The notes under the pieces are model-generated. The model did no database searches and was not told the DNA's origin. It saw only the letters and a program-made list of their open reading frames with translations. From NCBI GenBank assembly GCA_008360955.1, contig LUCM01010405.1, positions 62,001 through 126,000 of the forward strand: DNA of 64,000 nt, read 5' to 3'. The translations under genes and the position numbers were made by a program. Of this stretch, positions 11,031 to 23,023 are shown piece after piece (position 1 is the first letter of the stretch; every line of letters starts with the position of its first letter). This DNA comes from Fasciolopsis buskii (taxonomy: Eukaryota > Platyhelminthes > Trematoda > Plagiorchiida > Fasciolidae).

Positions 11031-12849
11031 GGGACTTCATTCTACAGACTATTCATAAGCGCACCACTAACGTGTTACTTCATTCGTGGCCTCATCTTTA
11101 TCCTTCTTTCGAGCCTAAGCATTGTCATTGCTGATGCTCGAAATCAAACAGAGACAGAGAACAAGTAAGATCTCTCCTAAAATGATGACTGACTGTCCCT
11201 GGGATTCCCTAAGCCTGGGAAGATTCTTCATTTATCCAATTATACGTTCTTATTTCTTGTCATCTAAGTAACAAAAACAACTTAGGGATTCCTAAAAAAA
11301 TTATGCTTGAAGTTTCAGAAACAGATTATCTATAGTTTAAAAATCATCATCAAAAAACATTGACTGTGGGGAGGAGTTTGGAAGGACTGAAAGATGCGGT
11401 TAGCCATATGCAACATATTCTATCGTTCTTTCGTATTGTTTTCCTGTTTCACCATGATTCCGATGGAGCCAGATGTGTGGTCAGAAGCTTATGGACATAT
11501 CAAACATTAGTAGTAGGTAAACGCATAGAATACCATCCGAAGTGCGCAGAAGACAAAAGAGCCACGTGATGGTCGCTGACGTCAAAAATTCAGTTTGATT
11601 AGTTCTGGTTTGGGCAATTACTGTTGATGCGGAACGAGGGAGAAAAAACAATTTCTCTATATCTTAACCAAACATTTTGATGACTTGGGTAGCCCTTTCT
11701 TTGGGATAAATGACTGCATCTGTCACTCTTGATAGCAAACAACTATTAATATATCATTCAGATACAACTAAAAGTCATTTATTGTCTTTCTGCGTGAGTC
11801 GTCATAATAATGCATCCAAACTGTGGGTTCTAGATCATCATGTCGCATACTTTGGTCTGAACACAATCCGGACTTGAATCCTACGTAGAACCAAGGCGAT
11901 ATTTTCACGATAAATGTATACATAAGTATTCATAATTTCAAGTTTATTTTCTAACCCGGGTGAGTTGAGAACCACACCACCTGAACAAGGATGAGAAAGT
12001 GAGGGACGTTCTGGAACCGTCGGCAAAAATGTGCAGATTAGACAACCGAAATACATATCCTCCAGGTAAGCAAATGCATATCTAAGTGGAACAGAATCGC
12101 GTGAGATAGCACTGCCAGTTCTTCATATGATTTGGCGTGCTTTCCAAACGTTGATTTGGACTATGAGAACATCAAATTCACTATTTCAGAAATGTTACTC
12201 TGGTTTTGCACACTGTCAAAAGCGTCACCGTTCAGTGTATGATAACAAGGTGAGCCCCGCGGACCCCTGCCTTCCTCACCGAGTTACATATTGCCACATA
12301 AAGAATTAATATGAAAGGTGGATAGATAGTGGACCGACAGAAGCGGGAAAGAAAAGAACACCTTAGGGATCAACAGGTGAATTACAGTCTGACCATAAAT
12401 AGGCAGATTTTTCAATCTTTTTGATTCGAGGGTTTTCCATTGCAAATGAATCGAAATAGTTTGCGAAAACGGGATACTTTACGGGTGTTTCTTTCTATAT
12501 TTTTCCACTATGGTTTTATTCTGAACCAACTGTAGTCTTGTACTGACTTACTAATATGACCTGATACTCGAGTATGGCATGATAACAAGCAGGAGAAGAA
12601 ATGAACAATTTAAAACTGGTCAGTGTTGCTCGTCTCTAGTTGCTAAACTTTTCATTTGTCCAGTTAAGTTTTGGGACATTTTATCATGGCAATTCGTCAA
12701 AACCGTGAAATCTTAATCTGAGCTTGCTTCAATCTATACGACCATTACACAGCACCAATGTGCTCTGGTTTTGGTTACTGTCTTGCACTACTATCTGCTC
12801 AAACAGAAAAAAACGAGGAGTAGTGAAGAACTTTGAGGAACTATACAGA
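11031..12849. other. No gene recognised
   Basis: Frames of 60-75 codons only, such as 11,360-11,569 (+) and 11,838-12,056 (-), with no motif. The right edge is the faded 3' end of RTE element A. Confidence 0.4.
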
Positions 12850-13575
12850 AGAAGAACGGTTTCCAATGCAAGAATGCTAGCGGCTGTAGCACTGAATCAT
12901 ATCATCTACTATTTCCAACTATCGCATCTGGAGATCTCATGGAATGCAACCCTGTAATCTAACTCGCCTACACGAGTCAGTCCACTGGCTAAGATTCTCA
13001 TACTTTTTCCCAGTTTCATCGACTGGCAAATTCAAGCTATCCTCCAACTAAAACCTGTCTCAAAGGACAGCACACAATGACTCGATCGTTCCGTGGGGAT
13101 GCCCAAAACATGTTCCTGCAATTTCAACCTATTCTGATCCAGTGTCTAATTCAAACACAACTCTGCTGCCTAGTACCTTATGCTTAACCTCTGAGTTACT
13201 CACGAAATTCTCCTACCATAATCTATCAATACAGCCGAGAAAACGGCGTTCAAACACCGACCATGTTTCGGAGCTGTGGAACGATATCAGCCTCATTCCT
13301 TCTTTGTTTACTGTTAAATGATCGACAACTGAATTCCACGCAGATGCAACAGGTGCCTCAGGTTAGCAAATGTCAATCGGGCCTGTCGTATGCTATAGAC
13401 ACTTCTTACGATATACAACCACTACGTGGGAAGTATGTACCCACGTAACTAAATCTACCTCACCTCTTTGTTCTCCCGCAAGAACGGGGTTCGGCTTTGA
13501 GCCAATCCTTTCCCTGCAAGAGCATTTTGCACCCGATGGTGCAAAACGCACCTCAAAAATACCTACACTGTGACT
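12850..13575 (-). pseudogene. Element A: post-RT C-terminal domain
   Basis: The thumb and C-terminal region continues directly: VFEVRFAPSGCKMLLQGKDW near 13,560-13,500, RFSYVGTYFPRSG near 13,460, LTFANLRHLLHLRGIQLS near 13,370-13,320, then SETW and VFERRFLGCIDRLW near 13,260-13,215 and NFVSNSEVKHKVLGSR near 13,205-13,160. The far end is traced as HVLGIPTERSSHCVL, then LASGLTRVGEL near 12,985-12,955, fading at about 12,850. These correspond to the YLGS, SETWPL, RVSNSEVR, GHVLRMP and SGLARVG landmarks of RTE-like ORF2. Confidence 0.75.
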
Positions 13576-14629
13576 CAGACGACCGAAAAAACTTGTACGT
13601 TAATGGGGTCCTCACTCAGCAACATAACATCGTTTTCATATACTAATTCAGAGAGGTTTCTGTCCGAGCAAATATCAAGGATAGGCGCATCTACACAATT
13701 ATCTAAAAGAAAAAAAATGAAAAAAAGATGAAAAGGGGAAACTCTGACTAAAATCACTTCTTGTGGTGAATTGGGGTAAAAGATAGCCGTGAGCACGAGC
13801 TTGGGCTCGACTGTTTGTACATAGAAATTGGGTAAGTGAAATGAACTCTGGTACGCTCTCCAGCAAGAAAGTGTCCCAGAATTGCATGATTGACTGAGTT
13901 GAATGCCGCTTTCAGATCAAGAAAAACAGAAATCGTGGGTCTAAGAAGCATGTGCCCATCTTTAAAAATCTGCCACAAAATGAAAATTTGGTCAATGCAA
14001 CCCGACCGGATCGGAAACTGGATTGATTCTCAAGCACATTTTTGCGAATACTAGGTAAGCCGTAGAAGATAACGTCTATCAGTAATTTCTCTGTGGTTTT
14101 CACAAGGGAATCTATCGCCCTTGATACAAATCGGTACAATCACCAATTCACACTAGTCCTTAGGAATTTATTCCCTTGGCCAGAATGACCCCATTAGTTT
14201 TGTTGGCTCTGATGTCAACAGTTCACAGCCATCCTTCAGGAAGGATGGCGACAGTCCATCGCGTTCAGTTGCCTTATGCTTTTTAAGAAAACTCATCTTC
14301 CGGATCACCTCATTTTTAGATAGAGGAGTGGAACCCATTGGTAGGGATAAGTGGAAGGCCCACTAAGGCCGTAGGCCAAATAAACTGCTCCCTAAAACTT
14401 TCTGCCCATCGCCCCAGCCGACGCTCCTCAGTGGATCATTGTGCGGTCGGAGTCCTTAATAACCACTTACGCTCGGCTTTGGTAGACCAGTATTCCCAAT
14501 CAGTCTGTAAGATATGTGACAATTTCCGTCAGCTCCAGTATTTTCCACTTCTCCACACTTCCCTGTCCACCACTGCTCGCGGTCGTTTTATCGGGGCTTG
14601 GTCAGCTGATGCCTCAGGAATTTACGCGT
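13576..14629 (-). pseudogene. Element A: reverse transcriptase domain
   Basis: Blocks in order on the minus strand: ERRLGRWAESFREQF near 14,430-14,390; KATERDGLSPSFLKDGCELL near 14,270-14,210; KGDRFPCENHREI near 14,130-14,085, all standard steps of RTE reverse transcriptases. Then come ENQSSFRSGR and the motif A segment VFLDLKAAFNSVNHAIL. Its catalytic FLD is intact at 13,916-13,924, but AFD is changed to AFN. The catalytic YADD box is damaged to YEND (13,629-13,640) within DRNLSELVYENDVMLLSED. At least four frame changes and several stops occur. Enzymatic activity is excluded. Confidence 0.85.
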
Positions 14630-14946
14630 CACGTTGTGGACAATGTCCGGGAGACGGTTGTGCAGGCGTATAACAGAGGAACTGAAGCCAGGGATATTAA
14701 TCGTTTCTGAGTTTTACTCGGCCTGAAGTTCTGAATGGAGGTTACTGTTGAGTGTACGGTTTCTTTGGTGTCTTCCAAATGAATTCTGTTTAACAAAACC
14801 CGCGTTGAAAATTCCGACTGGAATCGAATTCGGTGATTGTCGCCTGAAGTCATCTATGCGGCACTCGTGGTTTCCGTGCCGGTATGACCATTGACTAAGA
14901 GCAAACATAAGCGTTCACGCACCAAAGCATGATCTGAGTCCACGGG
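14630..14946 (-). pseudogene. Element A: endonuclease C-terminus and connector
   Basis: Reading resumes after the nested insertion at the catalytic end of the endonuclease: SDHALVRERLCLLL, with the SDH triad intact at about 14,926-14,940. It is followed by HRIRFQSEFSTRVLLNRI near 14,830-14,780, which matches the conserved HRFQ(L)ELSNRF block that precedes the RT connector in this clade. Stops and a frameshift follow at about 14,710-14,640. Confidence 0.75.
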
Positions 14947-14969
14947 TATATATATATATATATATATAT
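14947..14969 (-). repeat. (TA)n microsatellite, probable 3' tail of element B
   Basis: 23 bp of uninterrupted TA, exactly at the junction between the 3' UTR of element B and the resumed reading of element A. Confidence 0.9.
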
Positions 14970-15310
14970 CGCATACCTGCTTCAAACACGCCGGGTTCAA
15001 GCGCAACAAAATTCCAATAGAACTGCAGAAGGGGGACAAACAGAGGGGGAGGAATAAACCATACCAAACCAACTCTTTTTGGGCGTCCACCGTACTTATT
15101 TTGTGATTTTTGGTTATTTTCAGATTATTGTTCTTTTGGGTTTGGGGGGGCTGAGTTCTGCAGACAGGTCACATGGCATTCGCGCCACTGACTTTTGTTC
15201 CGAGCCATATCCCTCAGAGTCTCCAACCAACAACAATCCTCATATCCTGAGCCTCAACCAGGGAGGCGTTAAGCATCAACCGACGCCAAAGCCTAAGCTA
15301 CTTTCTCCAT

Positions 15311-15340
15311 AACTGTACATAACTGTACATAGCTGTACAT
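15311..15340 (+). repeat. 10-bp tandem repeat, three units
   Basis: AACTGTACAT, AACTGTACAT, AGCTGTACAT in direct succession. It lies inside the C-terminal part of element B ORF2 and interrupts its alignment with related elements, so it is probably a local slippage expansion. Confidence 0.85.
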
Positions 15341-15801
15341 AGCCCAACCGCCGCGCCAGTTCGTTCAGTCTTTCCGCGCACAAGCATAAAGAGCGCGATG
15401 GGCTGGTATAAGCAATACGTGTCCAAGTCACCGAAGGCGACGTAGAGCGATTACCTCAGTCAGAAGACGACTTTCTCCACCCAACACACGACAATGCACC
15501 TCGTCGTTGCTCACTCGATGTTCCCACCAGACACGAATAGTTTCCGAGACATCGTGGTCGAAAACCAAAGGTCACCAGCATCCTCAACGTAGATAGGCCA
15601 AGTTTTCTAACCGTAAAGCAGAACACCTCCCCTGAAAGAATGTCGGATGCCATGGTGGCACCACAAGCATCGCAGGTTCTTGAGAGCTGTTCTGGGTTTC
15701 GCAGTTCGTGATGAGACCACCTCCCTAACACCACTATTAGGTTTGCTCAGGCTCCTGAAGTACTAGAAGCAACTGACTACCTCTAATCGAGCACTACAAA
15801 T

Positions 15802-16530
15802 GGTGTGCACCACGATGGTCGGCAACCCCCGACTGATACACACCACCTGTGACTGGTGATGAAAGGGGGCGTCAATTGAGTGATACCGCTTTTTATGACA
15901 AAGATTGGCATTCGCCGGAAACAGTACATGGTTGCAGCAAACTTGTATGAGACGATCATCGCAGTCGGTGCGATCAGCGGAGACAAAAAATCGGCCTTCG
16001 ATATGCGGGCATTAAAACCACCAGCAACAACCACAACGTTCGTTGAAAGTGCTCTTCGAAGTAATTAAGATAAATTCCGCTGAAATTCCTCTCTGAGTTG
16101 AGGGGAGCAGCAGTCAGTGGACGCATACACAGAAACAATGAACAGACGGAGACGTTTTAATCGACTGTTATCGACGCGCACAGAACCGTTCAACCAAACT
16201 GCACATGAACGACTGTCGATTGGGATCCATTATAACAGTGCATGCCCCGCTCTCACCCTAACAGCAATCCCAAAGCCAGCCTGACCACGAGCGTTGAAAA
16301 CCGGATCACTGGACACCTGAACAGTGGAGTGGAAGAATGTAGTTTTACTTGAGCTTTGAAGAGTGATGATGGGAGTGAGATGCTTTATGAGCATTTTGTT
16401 GTCACAACGTACATCCGTTTTAAAAGACTCAAGGGTTGTAGCTATGGGCAGCTTGTTGCTATGTTTGGTTAAGCGTGCGGACAATAAGAGCCACCAAGTT
16501 AAATGAACATTAAGATTGAAGTAATGTATG
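15802..16530 (-). pseudogene. Element A: endonuclease domain, N-terminal and central part
   Basis: Apurinic-like endonuclease (EEP fold), which nicks target DNA for target-primed reverse transcription. Recognisable pieces in order are ATTLESFKTDV near 16,450, the block GDP-like SSDPVFNARGQAGFGIAV near 16,300, CAVWLNGSVRVDNSRLKRL near 16,180, then LFIVSVYASTDCCSPQLRE near 16,120. The catalytic GDFN motif appears as GGFNARI at about 16,000-16,022, with the Asp replaced by Gly. A shifted frame then gives DRLIQVCCNHVLFPANANL, matching the next conserved block. The domain is cut at 15,802 by element B. Confidence 0.8.
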
Positions 16531-19500
16531 CAGAATAATTCATGAAGCCGCAATTCTCTGTGGCATTTTGTTTGGTCCCTGTGTAGGAAGAACGAAAATC
16601 ATTAAAGCTACCTATAGAAAAGATGCTGGATGTATTCGGGTAATCAGTAGTTCTCGGCTGCTTACACAGCAGGGTATCTTAGCAACCCTAACCGGAGCCC
16701 TTAACTCAAAGGGGAGTGGAGTTTTAAACAAACACGAGAACTTGAAACAGAAGCATGCATATCATCACCCATCCTACTCGAAGCAATAGGTAGGGTGGTC
16801 CTGATCACTCTCTGTGACGATCGATGTAGCATGAAATCCATTGTTTGTGCCATTCACTGAAGGTTTTAGGACCTATACTTTGAGAGAGTCCAACCATTAA
16901 GGAGGAGGTTGAATATGGTCCCTAACCAAAGACTTCGGTTCTAACAACAGCCTATCCGCAAGGCAGCGAGAAGTAGCCGAGTGGAAATCTATCTACATGA
17001 ATCAATTATCTTTCCACCTAATTTTACGATTGGATCGTCATCCCAAATAAGCTCACAACATGAAGAACCAGAATACTAACTCGTCAGGTCTCTACCCATT
17101 AACCTTCCAAGTGTGGCTGGATCTTCGGCATGAGGCGAGTCATGTGGTATAACTCGTTGGAACATGGGGGGACAAAATTCACCATATCACGTCAAAATGC
17201 AGTCTTAGTCGGCAGGCCCGGAGTTAACACATAAATGTCAGTTAGACAGTCTGTTGTGGCTGAATCACAAACGTCAGTATTCATCAGGTGACCACCCAAA
17301 GCTACATCTAAATGAGCTCGCAAAAATCAGCTAACTATCTGCTGAACGACCCTAGTAAGAATTTTCATTTAGGGGAGATTGGAACCTTGGCTCCGCTCTC
17401 AAGAAATACATTTTATGACTTTGATTTTGATGTTGAAAAGAGCTGCTACGCATTCGTATTTTTTTAACAATATGTCAATGTTAGTAGTAAGCTGGACTAT
17501 CTATAGGAAGTCGAAAGGACAAAATTGGATAGTAACTGAACCTAGCTGAGACCTATAGGAAAATATCTACGCATGCCCGCTAGCAACGTCCAAGGAATTG
17601 GGATTACATATAATATATGCCAACCTTTGACACTTTTACACTTATTGCTCCTTATTTTATACATCAGTATTTCGCATATAGCGCTTCTTGTTCTCCAAAA
17701 TGAACACATTCGTTCTCTTCATAAGTACTCTGAATAATGATTTTTATATGGCTTGCGTCCTGACCGTCGCCAACCACTGGTATTCAGTTGGAATTGACTT
17801 TCACACTGACCTTGATATTCACCGCCATCAATTCTATCGTCTATCTGTTCGATTTTCTGAATAACTGGTGAGAAGCTTTCAGCACAGAACTCCCAAACCC
17901 GCTTCTTACAGTAGCCTTTTCCTTATCTTTATTTGTAACTGTCTCATCAATCCCTTACGCAAATCTAACGACGCAACGCGTGTTGATGGTAGCGGTCTCT
18001 GTGTTTGCTTCATCCAAGTGGAGATTTACTTTCACTTTCAAAAGCCTGGCCCCAAAGCATTCATGTTTTTGGATGTTGTGACGCAGTGACCTACAGAGAG
18101 CAGCGTTGAAATTTACAACATCCTCTGACAAAGCACTTCTTCAACAGCTCCTGTCCGACGCAGAGCTCAGAGACTGTTCCCCCGACATACAACACAATCT
18201 ACTCCTGGACATAGCACTGTGTCAGTAACCTCGTCCTCTACTAGCTGTAAATCGGCCTTATGTCCGTCACTTCTAGGGCTACCCCTTCAGTTCAAACGGC
18301 CGATGCCACACTAAATAAGCCTGCTGAGACGGCAGAAAAAAATTTAAATCAAATAACAGTGAATCCAACAGTAGCACAGTTGGTAGCAGAAAACTTTGGC
18401 ATTTTGGTATAACAAAGGAGCAACACTCAGTTTGAAGTTAATGCACTTAAAAGGCGCAGTACTGGCCACACGTTACGCTCACGATTTTATGTCCGTTCTT
18501 TCCAGAAAGGCGAGCAGCTATCCAGCAATTTCGTTCGTTGCTCTAATCGTGGATTCAAAAAGGATGTGCAAAATTGACTCTCCGTACATGTTTCACAGAA
18601 CTTATTCACCTAGCAACAAGCAGCAAAAATGGCAGGGCCAATCAGCAAAGCCTACGACTGCAGCTAGAAATCGTCGAAGTTGTCCTCTTTTGTTTTCGAT
18701 AAAGGGATCGAATTACAATTTATGGTTGATGCATGGGCAAAGATCAGTTTTATTTTATCTGGTCATGATAAGCACTACTGACAATCATTAGCTGTTACTC
18801 TAAGGTATCAAATAGCCTCCAAATGCTTCAGCGGCTTCCAAGTGTCTCAACAAGATCGGAGATGGGTGTATCAGACTTTGAAATGGCTACTCTTCTCTCA
18901 AAATGTTACTAAATCACCAGATTCTCAAACAGCCTCTCCTGAGGAGGCCTTAGCCCTTGCATTCTCGTGGCAGAGGTATTCCTGCTAATTGCGAGGACGA
19001 AGGCGAACGCCCGGTGCCCTCATCCGGATAGACTGATCAATGATAATCAGTCCAGGGATTTAGCTAAACTCTAATTCTAAACCACCCATAGGCGGCGTAC
19101 GAAGTGCATGGCTGTTTGCTCATGGGAACTCGTGATGAACACCCGGGATTTCTAGCCCCATCAGAAGGGTGGATAAACTGAAAAATCGTTACCAGTTCCG
19201 AGTGGGTTACATGATCACCAGATAGCTCTCATGACATTTTGGCTTGAACCATTGGTCTGGGGCTCGGGTTAGGGTTCCTACGTCAATCTTCTACTTTGGT
19301 TTGAGTAATCCGGTGGCACTAAGCCCACAGCGGACTCATGGTTCCTGATGGATGACCGGTGATGTGGAGATAAGGAATATAATAACTAACATGTAGTGTG
19401 AACTCTACACATTGTTTCTTTCCCGTTTTGACGCTTATTGTTTTTGTCCTTCGCCATGATTTTGATGACATGGTATCCGTATTCAGTTTTGTGCGACATG

Positions 19501-21466
19501 CAGATATGTATGTACGGGGAACATCCGCTGAACCTCGGTCTTCACAGTCCTTTCTCCTTGATACTTAGTACTCCGGAAGTTCGTCATTCAATTTTAGACG
19601 CTGACTTATTAAGACGCTTCAACCTACATGCTTATGCGAAGAACAAGTCATTAAATGACAGAGAAAAGAGTTATTAGTTCTGACACAAAATCCCTGATAT
19701 TAAATTTATTGTCATTTCTGCGACCATGCCGATCCATATCATTTACGCAGCGCTGCCGTCGAAATGCCTTCAGCCTACTCGTCAACTGTCCCGATCTCTG
19801 GGGCTAAACATGAGACCGCTCATCACATTCCTACCGAAGGCGTCTACGCTCACTCGCTCTGGACAACTTACTTCGTAGACGTTATGCATAGCCATGGCCG
19901 GATTTGATCAAATCCTGGACTTTAGAACCACACGCTCTTCCTGCAGTCCCTGGGCTTCGGTAGTCCACGTGGTTCACAAACAAGCCCTCGGAGGCCGGAG
20001 GCCTTGTGGCGGTCACTGCTGTCTGAGCAGAGTTACCGTTCTTGACTGTCACCCAATTCCCCACAAATATTTTCCCTCATTTTGTCCACTAAATTTTTAT
20101 TTCCCAGAGTTCGTTTAGTCAAAACCTTTCAAAAGAACTATAGTTGCACCAGAAGATATCCCTAAAACTGCCGCTACTACAACGTCTGGTCTTTTGAAGT
20201 CTCTTTGTACGTCGTTCGGTTTGAGAAAGGTCGGTTAAACTTAAAACGTCTCAATAGTGAAGTGCACGGAAGCTCGGTTTCATGCTTGCCTACTAAGACA
20301 ACCTTTGCGGCTAGCAAAATTGACGTTTTTGATTTTTTCCTGTACATGACATCTCTGTCAATCTGTTCAAGTGTGGTTTTGGCGTTGGAAGCCTCGATTT
20401 CCCTGGGCAAGGAATTTTGCCATTTTTATGATATGCTTGTAGTATCCGTTTAGTAGAGAGTGGGCGTCCCATAACCGCTAAGGTCCACTAAGCATAGAGA
20501 AGAGGACCGTCAATCATGACCCTGAAGCTGCCACAGAACCACAAAAGGATGCTGCTAGTGAATCGTGGGCGGCGAATTTTCATTACCCGAGAAAGTCAAC
20601 TTCATTACAGAATGCCCAACAAATAAGTCGGTGAGAAGGTTGCGTCGTTCCCTTTGAACCACAAGTTAATACCATTGTTTTATTCCCAATTGTGCTTCTG
20701 CTCTACAGCCGTTCACCAATGTTAAAAAGTAACCTAAAAGCAACAGAAGCAAAATAAGGTTCTGGGTCTGTGGAACCTACATTCACTCATGTGACATTTA
20801 CCAAATCTGAAATCCAATGATGTTGCTTGCCTCATACGTGAAACGGATGCCTTGCAGGCGAGAGTTAGTGCGGCTTTGCAGGAAGTTTGAAAAACTTTCA
20901 CAGAACCAATGTCTTTTCTAGTCTTAAAAACTTAGAGGAGTATAGACGCGGTATATCACTTTTGACAAGATGTTATTCGTAATCTTTTCGGCAACAAAAT
21001 GGTTTCGCTGACTTTTGAAGGGTTGCGCTTTTGTGGCTTCTACCGATTACGAATCACTGTTTTACGTTTTTCGCACGTGTCATCACAAGCAGGCATTCAA
21101 AATTTATCATTTTTCTTTCAAACCTAGAAGAAGCAGCCACAGCTAAACATTCACATCCCGAATCTCAACGGCCGCACTCTCATCAAAGTTTAAAGTATGC
21201 TGTTTACCAACTGTCGATAGGAAACTGCTGCAGCAGCAAATATAACTATCTCTAAACCTGTTCTTTACATGTTTGTCTATTGTAAATTATTTCTCGTGTT
21301 AACCTTAGGACTTACTGCTAGTAATCTTGTTGTTCAACTTCGCAAGGTTTCGATTTCACATTAAGAAACAGTTAACTGAATTTTTTACAGACTTACTTGG
21401 TCGTTAAGTTACCCGGCGGTAACTTCAAACGCTTGGTCCACAGTAGTCGGTTCGTGGATATTAGGC

Positions 21467-21478
21467 GGGGGGGGGGGG
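21467..21478 (+). repeat. Poly-G run, 12 bases
   Basis: Twelve consecutive G. No gene context. Confidence 0.95.
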
Positions 21479-23008
21479 CGTTGGACCAGAGCCAATAACT
21501 TTGCGGCTCAGGGGAAAAGTCTTTCAAGGCTGACGGAATACCCAAAACGAGGCAGGGTTATACTTATGTGGAGTTATACCTCAGTGTTAAGCTCACCATT
21601 ACGCTAAAAAGCTATATACTTTTCCATGATAGACTAGTTTCCAATAGACGTTTACTAAATCAAATCACCCTGACAGCAAAATTTAGGTCGCCAATGTCCC
21701 AAAATGTTAGGTCCATAATTATGTCATGATACTGAAAGGTGTTTCGCACAAACATGCTAACCGAAATTGCGCTTTTTTCATCTGTACTTTAAGTGGTAGA
21801 CACTACGTGAGGAGGTAGTTCAAGTATCGGTTACTAAACTAACCAATAAAATTTATCCGAGTCGTTACTACTAGTTACCACCGCCCTGTGGGATTTGGGG
21901 ACTGGTGAAATTATTCGTACCACCATAACCAGGCTCAGAGATTTGACGTACGTCTGGACTTAGCCGTGTACTTCGTTATCTGTTAACTTGGAATATAAGG
22001 ATGACCGCAGAATCGTCCCATGAATGACCATGACGAGAATAAATTAGTTGACTACAAGCGCAACTCGAATTGTACTAGCAGTTAAAACAGAAATTTAGCA
22101 CTACTTCAAACCATCCTACCGCCCGCTAAACAATTAACCTGCAACAGAATTTTGCTGCACACTACGTCGCTGGACAATTTCGGCGCAGCAAGGTTTCGAG
22201 AAATTTACGACAAGTTTGTAATAGTGAAGCAAATTACATATGCAAGGCTCTTTTAGAAAATAGTATTTTCCAAGGACTTATATCGTTTAGAAATACCTTA
22301 CACTGGCCATTTATATGACTGTTAATCTGCCGCTGGAAGAAAATGCCCGTTATTTATTTTACAACATGTGTCAATGCATATAATTGCACATATTTGCTAA
22401 TTTATCATTGGCGATCCAAGAATGAGAACCACTAACCACTAATCTGTAGCATTATCCAGTGATTAAAACCATGGTTTTCCTATACAGTACTCTGAGGGTT
22501 GTCTGCCAATAAAGACATAAATGAAGTTCATAGTTATTCAGAAACCTAGCACCGACATTGTGTCGTATGTAATTTGATTAGCACTAGACCGAAATCAATA
22601 AGGCTGCAGGTTTATTCTCTTATAGTCACTTTTAGCTGAGGTGAGTCACTACATGTTTATGTGAGATTGCAAAAAATGCTGCTGAAATTGTAATCGGCTA
22701 TTCTTTTGTTCCTCCAAATGATCTAAACCATATTGCTCTGATCCAATCCGTTGATGTACTCATCCTAATATGTCTTTGATCACAACAAGAATTTCCCTCT
22801 GTTGGCTTAACTTTTGTGTCCAAAGAATGACAGTGTAGTAAGCGTTATAAAAAGGGGTGCAATGAAAGTTTCCGTGAGTACCACATACGTATCCATGCAT
22901 TATTATTATGCAGTATCTGTTTAAATGTGATATTTCGAATGCAATTACTTTACCGCAGCCTAGTTTTCTATATTTGCACCGCTATGTTTATAATGTGTGT
23001 AATTGTGC

Positions 23009-23023
23009 ATATATATATATATA
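23009..23023 (+). repeat. (AT)n microsatellite
   Basis: Fifteen bases of alternating AT, followed by ACATG. No gene context; shorter AT-rich alternations recur near 24,469 and 24,530. Confidence 0.85.

Larger units (their letters stand above)
14947..15801 (-). mobile_element. Nested, 5'-truncated RTE-like LINE 3' end (element B)
   Basis: Inserted inside the endonuclease of element A, same orientation. It begins in the post-RT region: VLLYG-like and KTWPIYVEDAGDLW near 15,610-15,560. It continues with an open stretch of about 45 codons, RVWWEHRVSNDEVHCRVLGG and LTEVIALRRLR, and then LGHVLLIPAHRALYACAR (near 15,415-15,370). The end of ORF2 is marked by WLETLRDMARNKSQW (near 15,215-15,170). About 200 bp of 3' UTR follow, then a (TA)n run at 14,947-14,969 as the 3' tail. 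RTE elements typically end in short tandem repeats. Reading of element A resumes immediately past the tail with its SDH motif. A long target-site duplication is not visible; at most a few bases (ACC) are shared. Fewer breaks than in A suggest it is younger. Confidence 0.8.
12850..16530 (-). mobile_element. RTE-like LINE, near-complete ORF2 fossil (element A), interrupted by element B
   Basis: Reading the minus strand from 16,530 to 12,850 gives, in the correct order, nearly the whole ORF2 of an RTE-like non-LTR retrotransposon: endonuclease, connector, reverse transcriptase and the long C-terminal domain. The frame changes many times and stops are scattered, so it is a dead copy. The reading is broken once by an 855-bp insertion (14,947-15,801) and resumes in the middle of the endonuclease. 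Without the insertion it covers about 2.8 kb, close to the length of an intact RTE ORF2. The copy runs to the very end of the C-terminal domain. No 5' UTR, promoter or 3' tail is evident. Individual domains are listed separately. Confidence 0.85.

Noticed and set aside
14338..14673. 111-codon frame on the plus strand
   Set aside because: Antisense to the RTE element A connector and RT start, which read clearly on the minus strand.
18110..18220. Possible Gypsy gag phrase (LLQQLLSDAELRDCSPDI)
   Set aside because: A single short phrase resembling the gag L-L-x-x-x-E-L-G-D-R-x-P-S segment; nothing before or after supports it.
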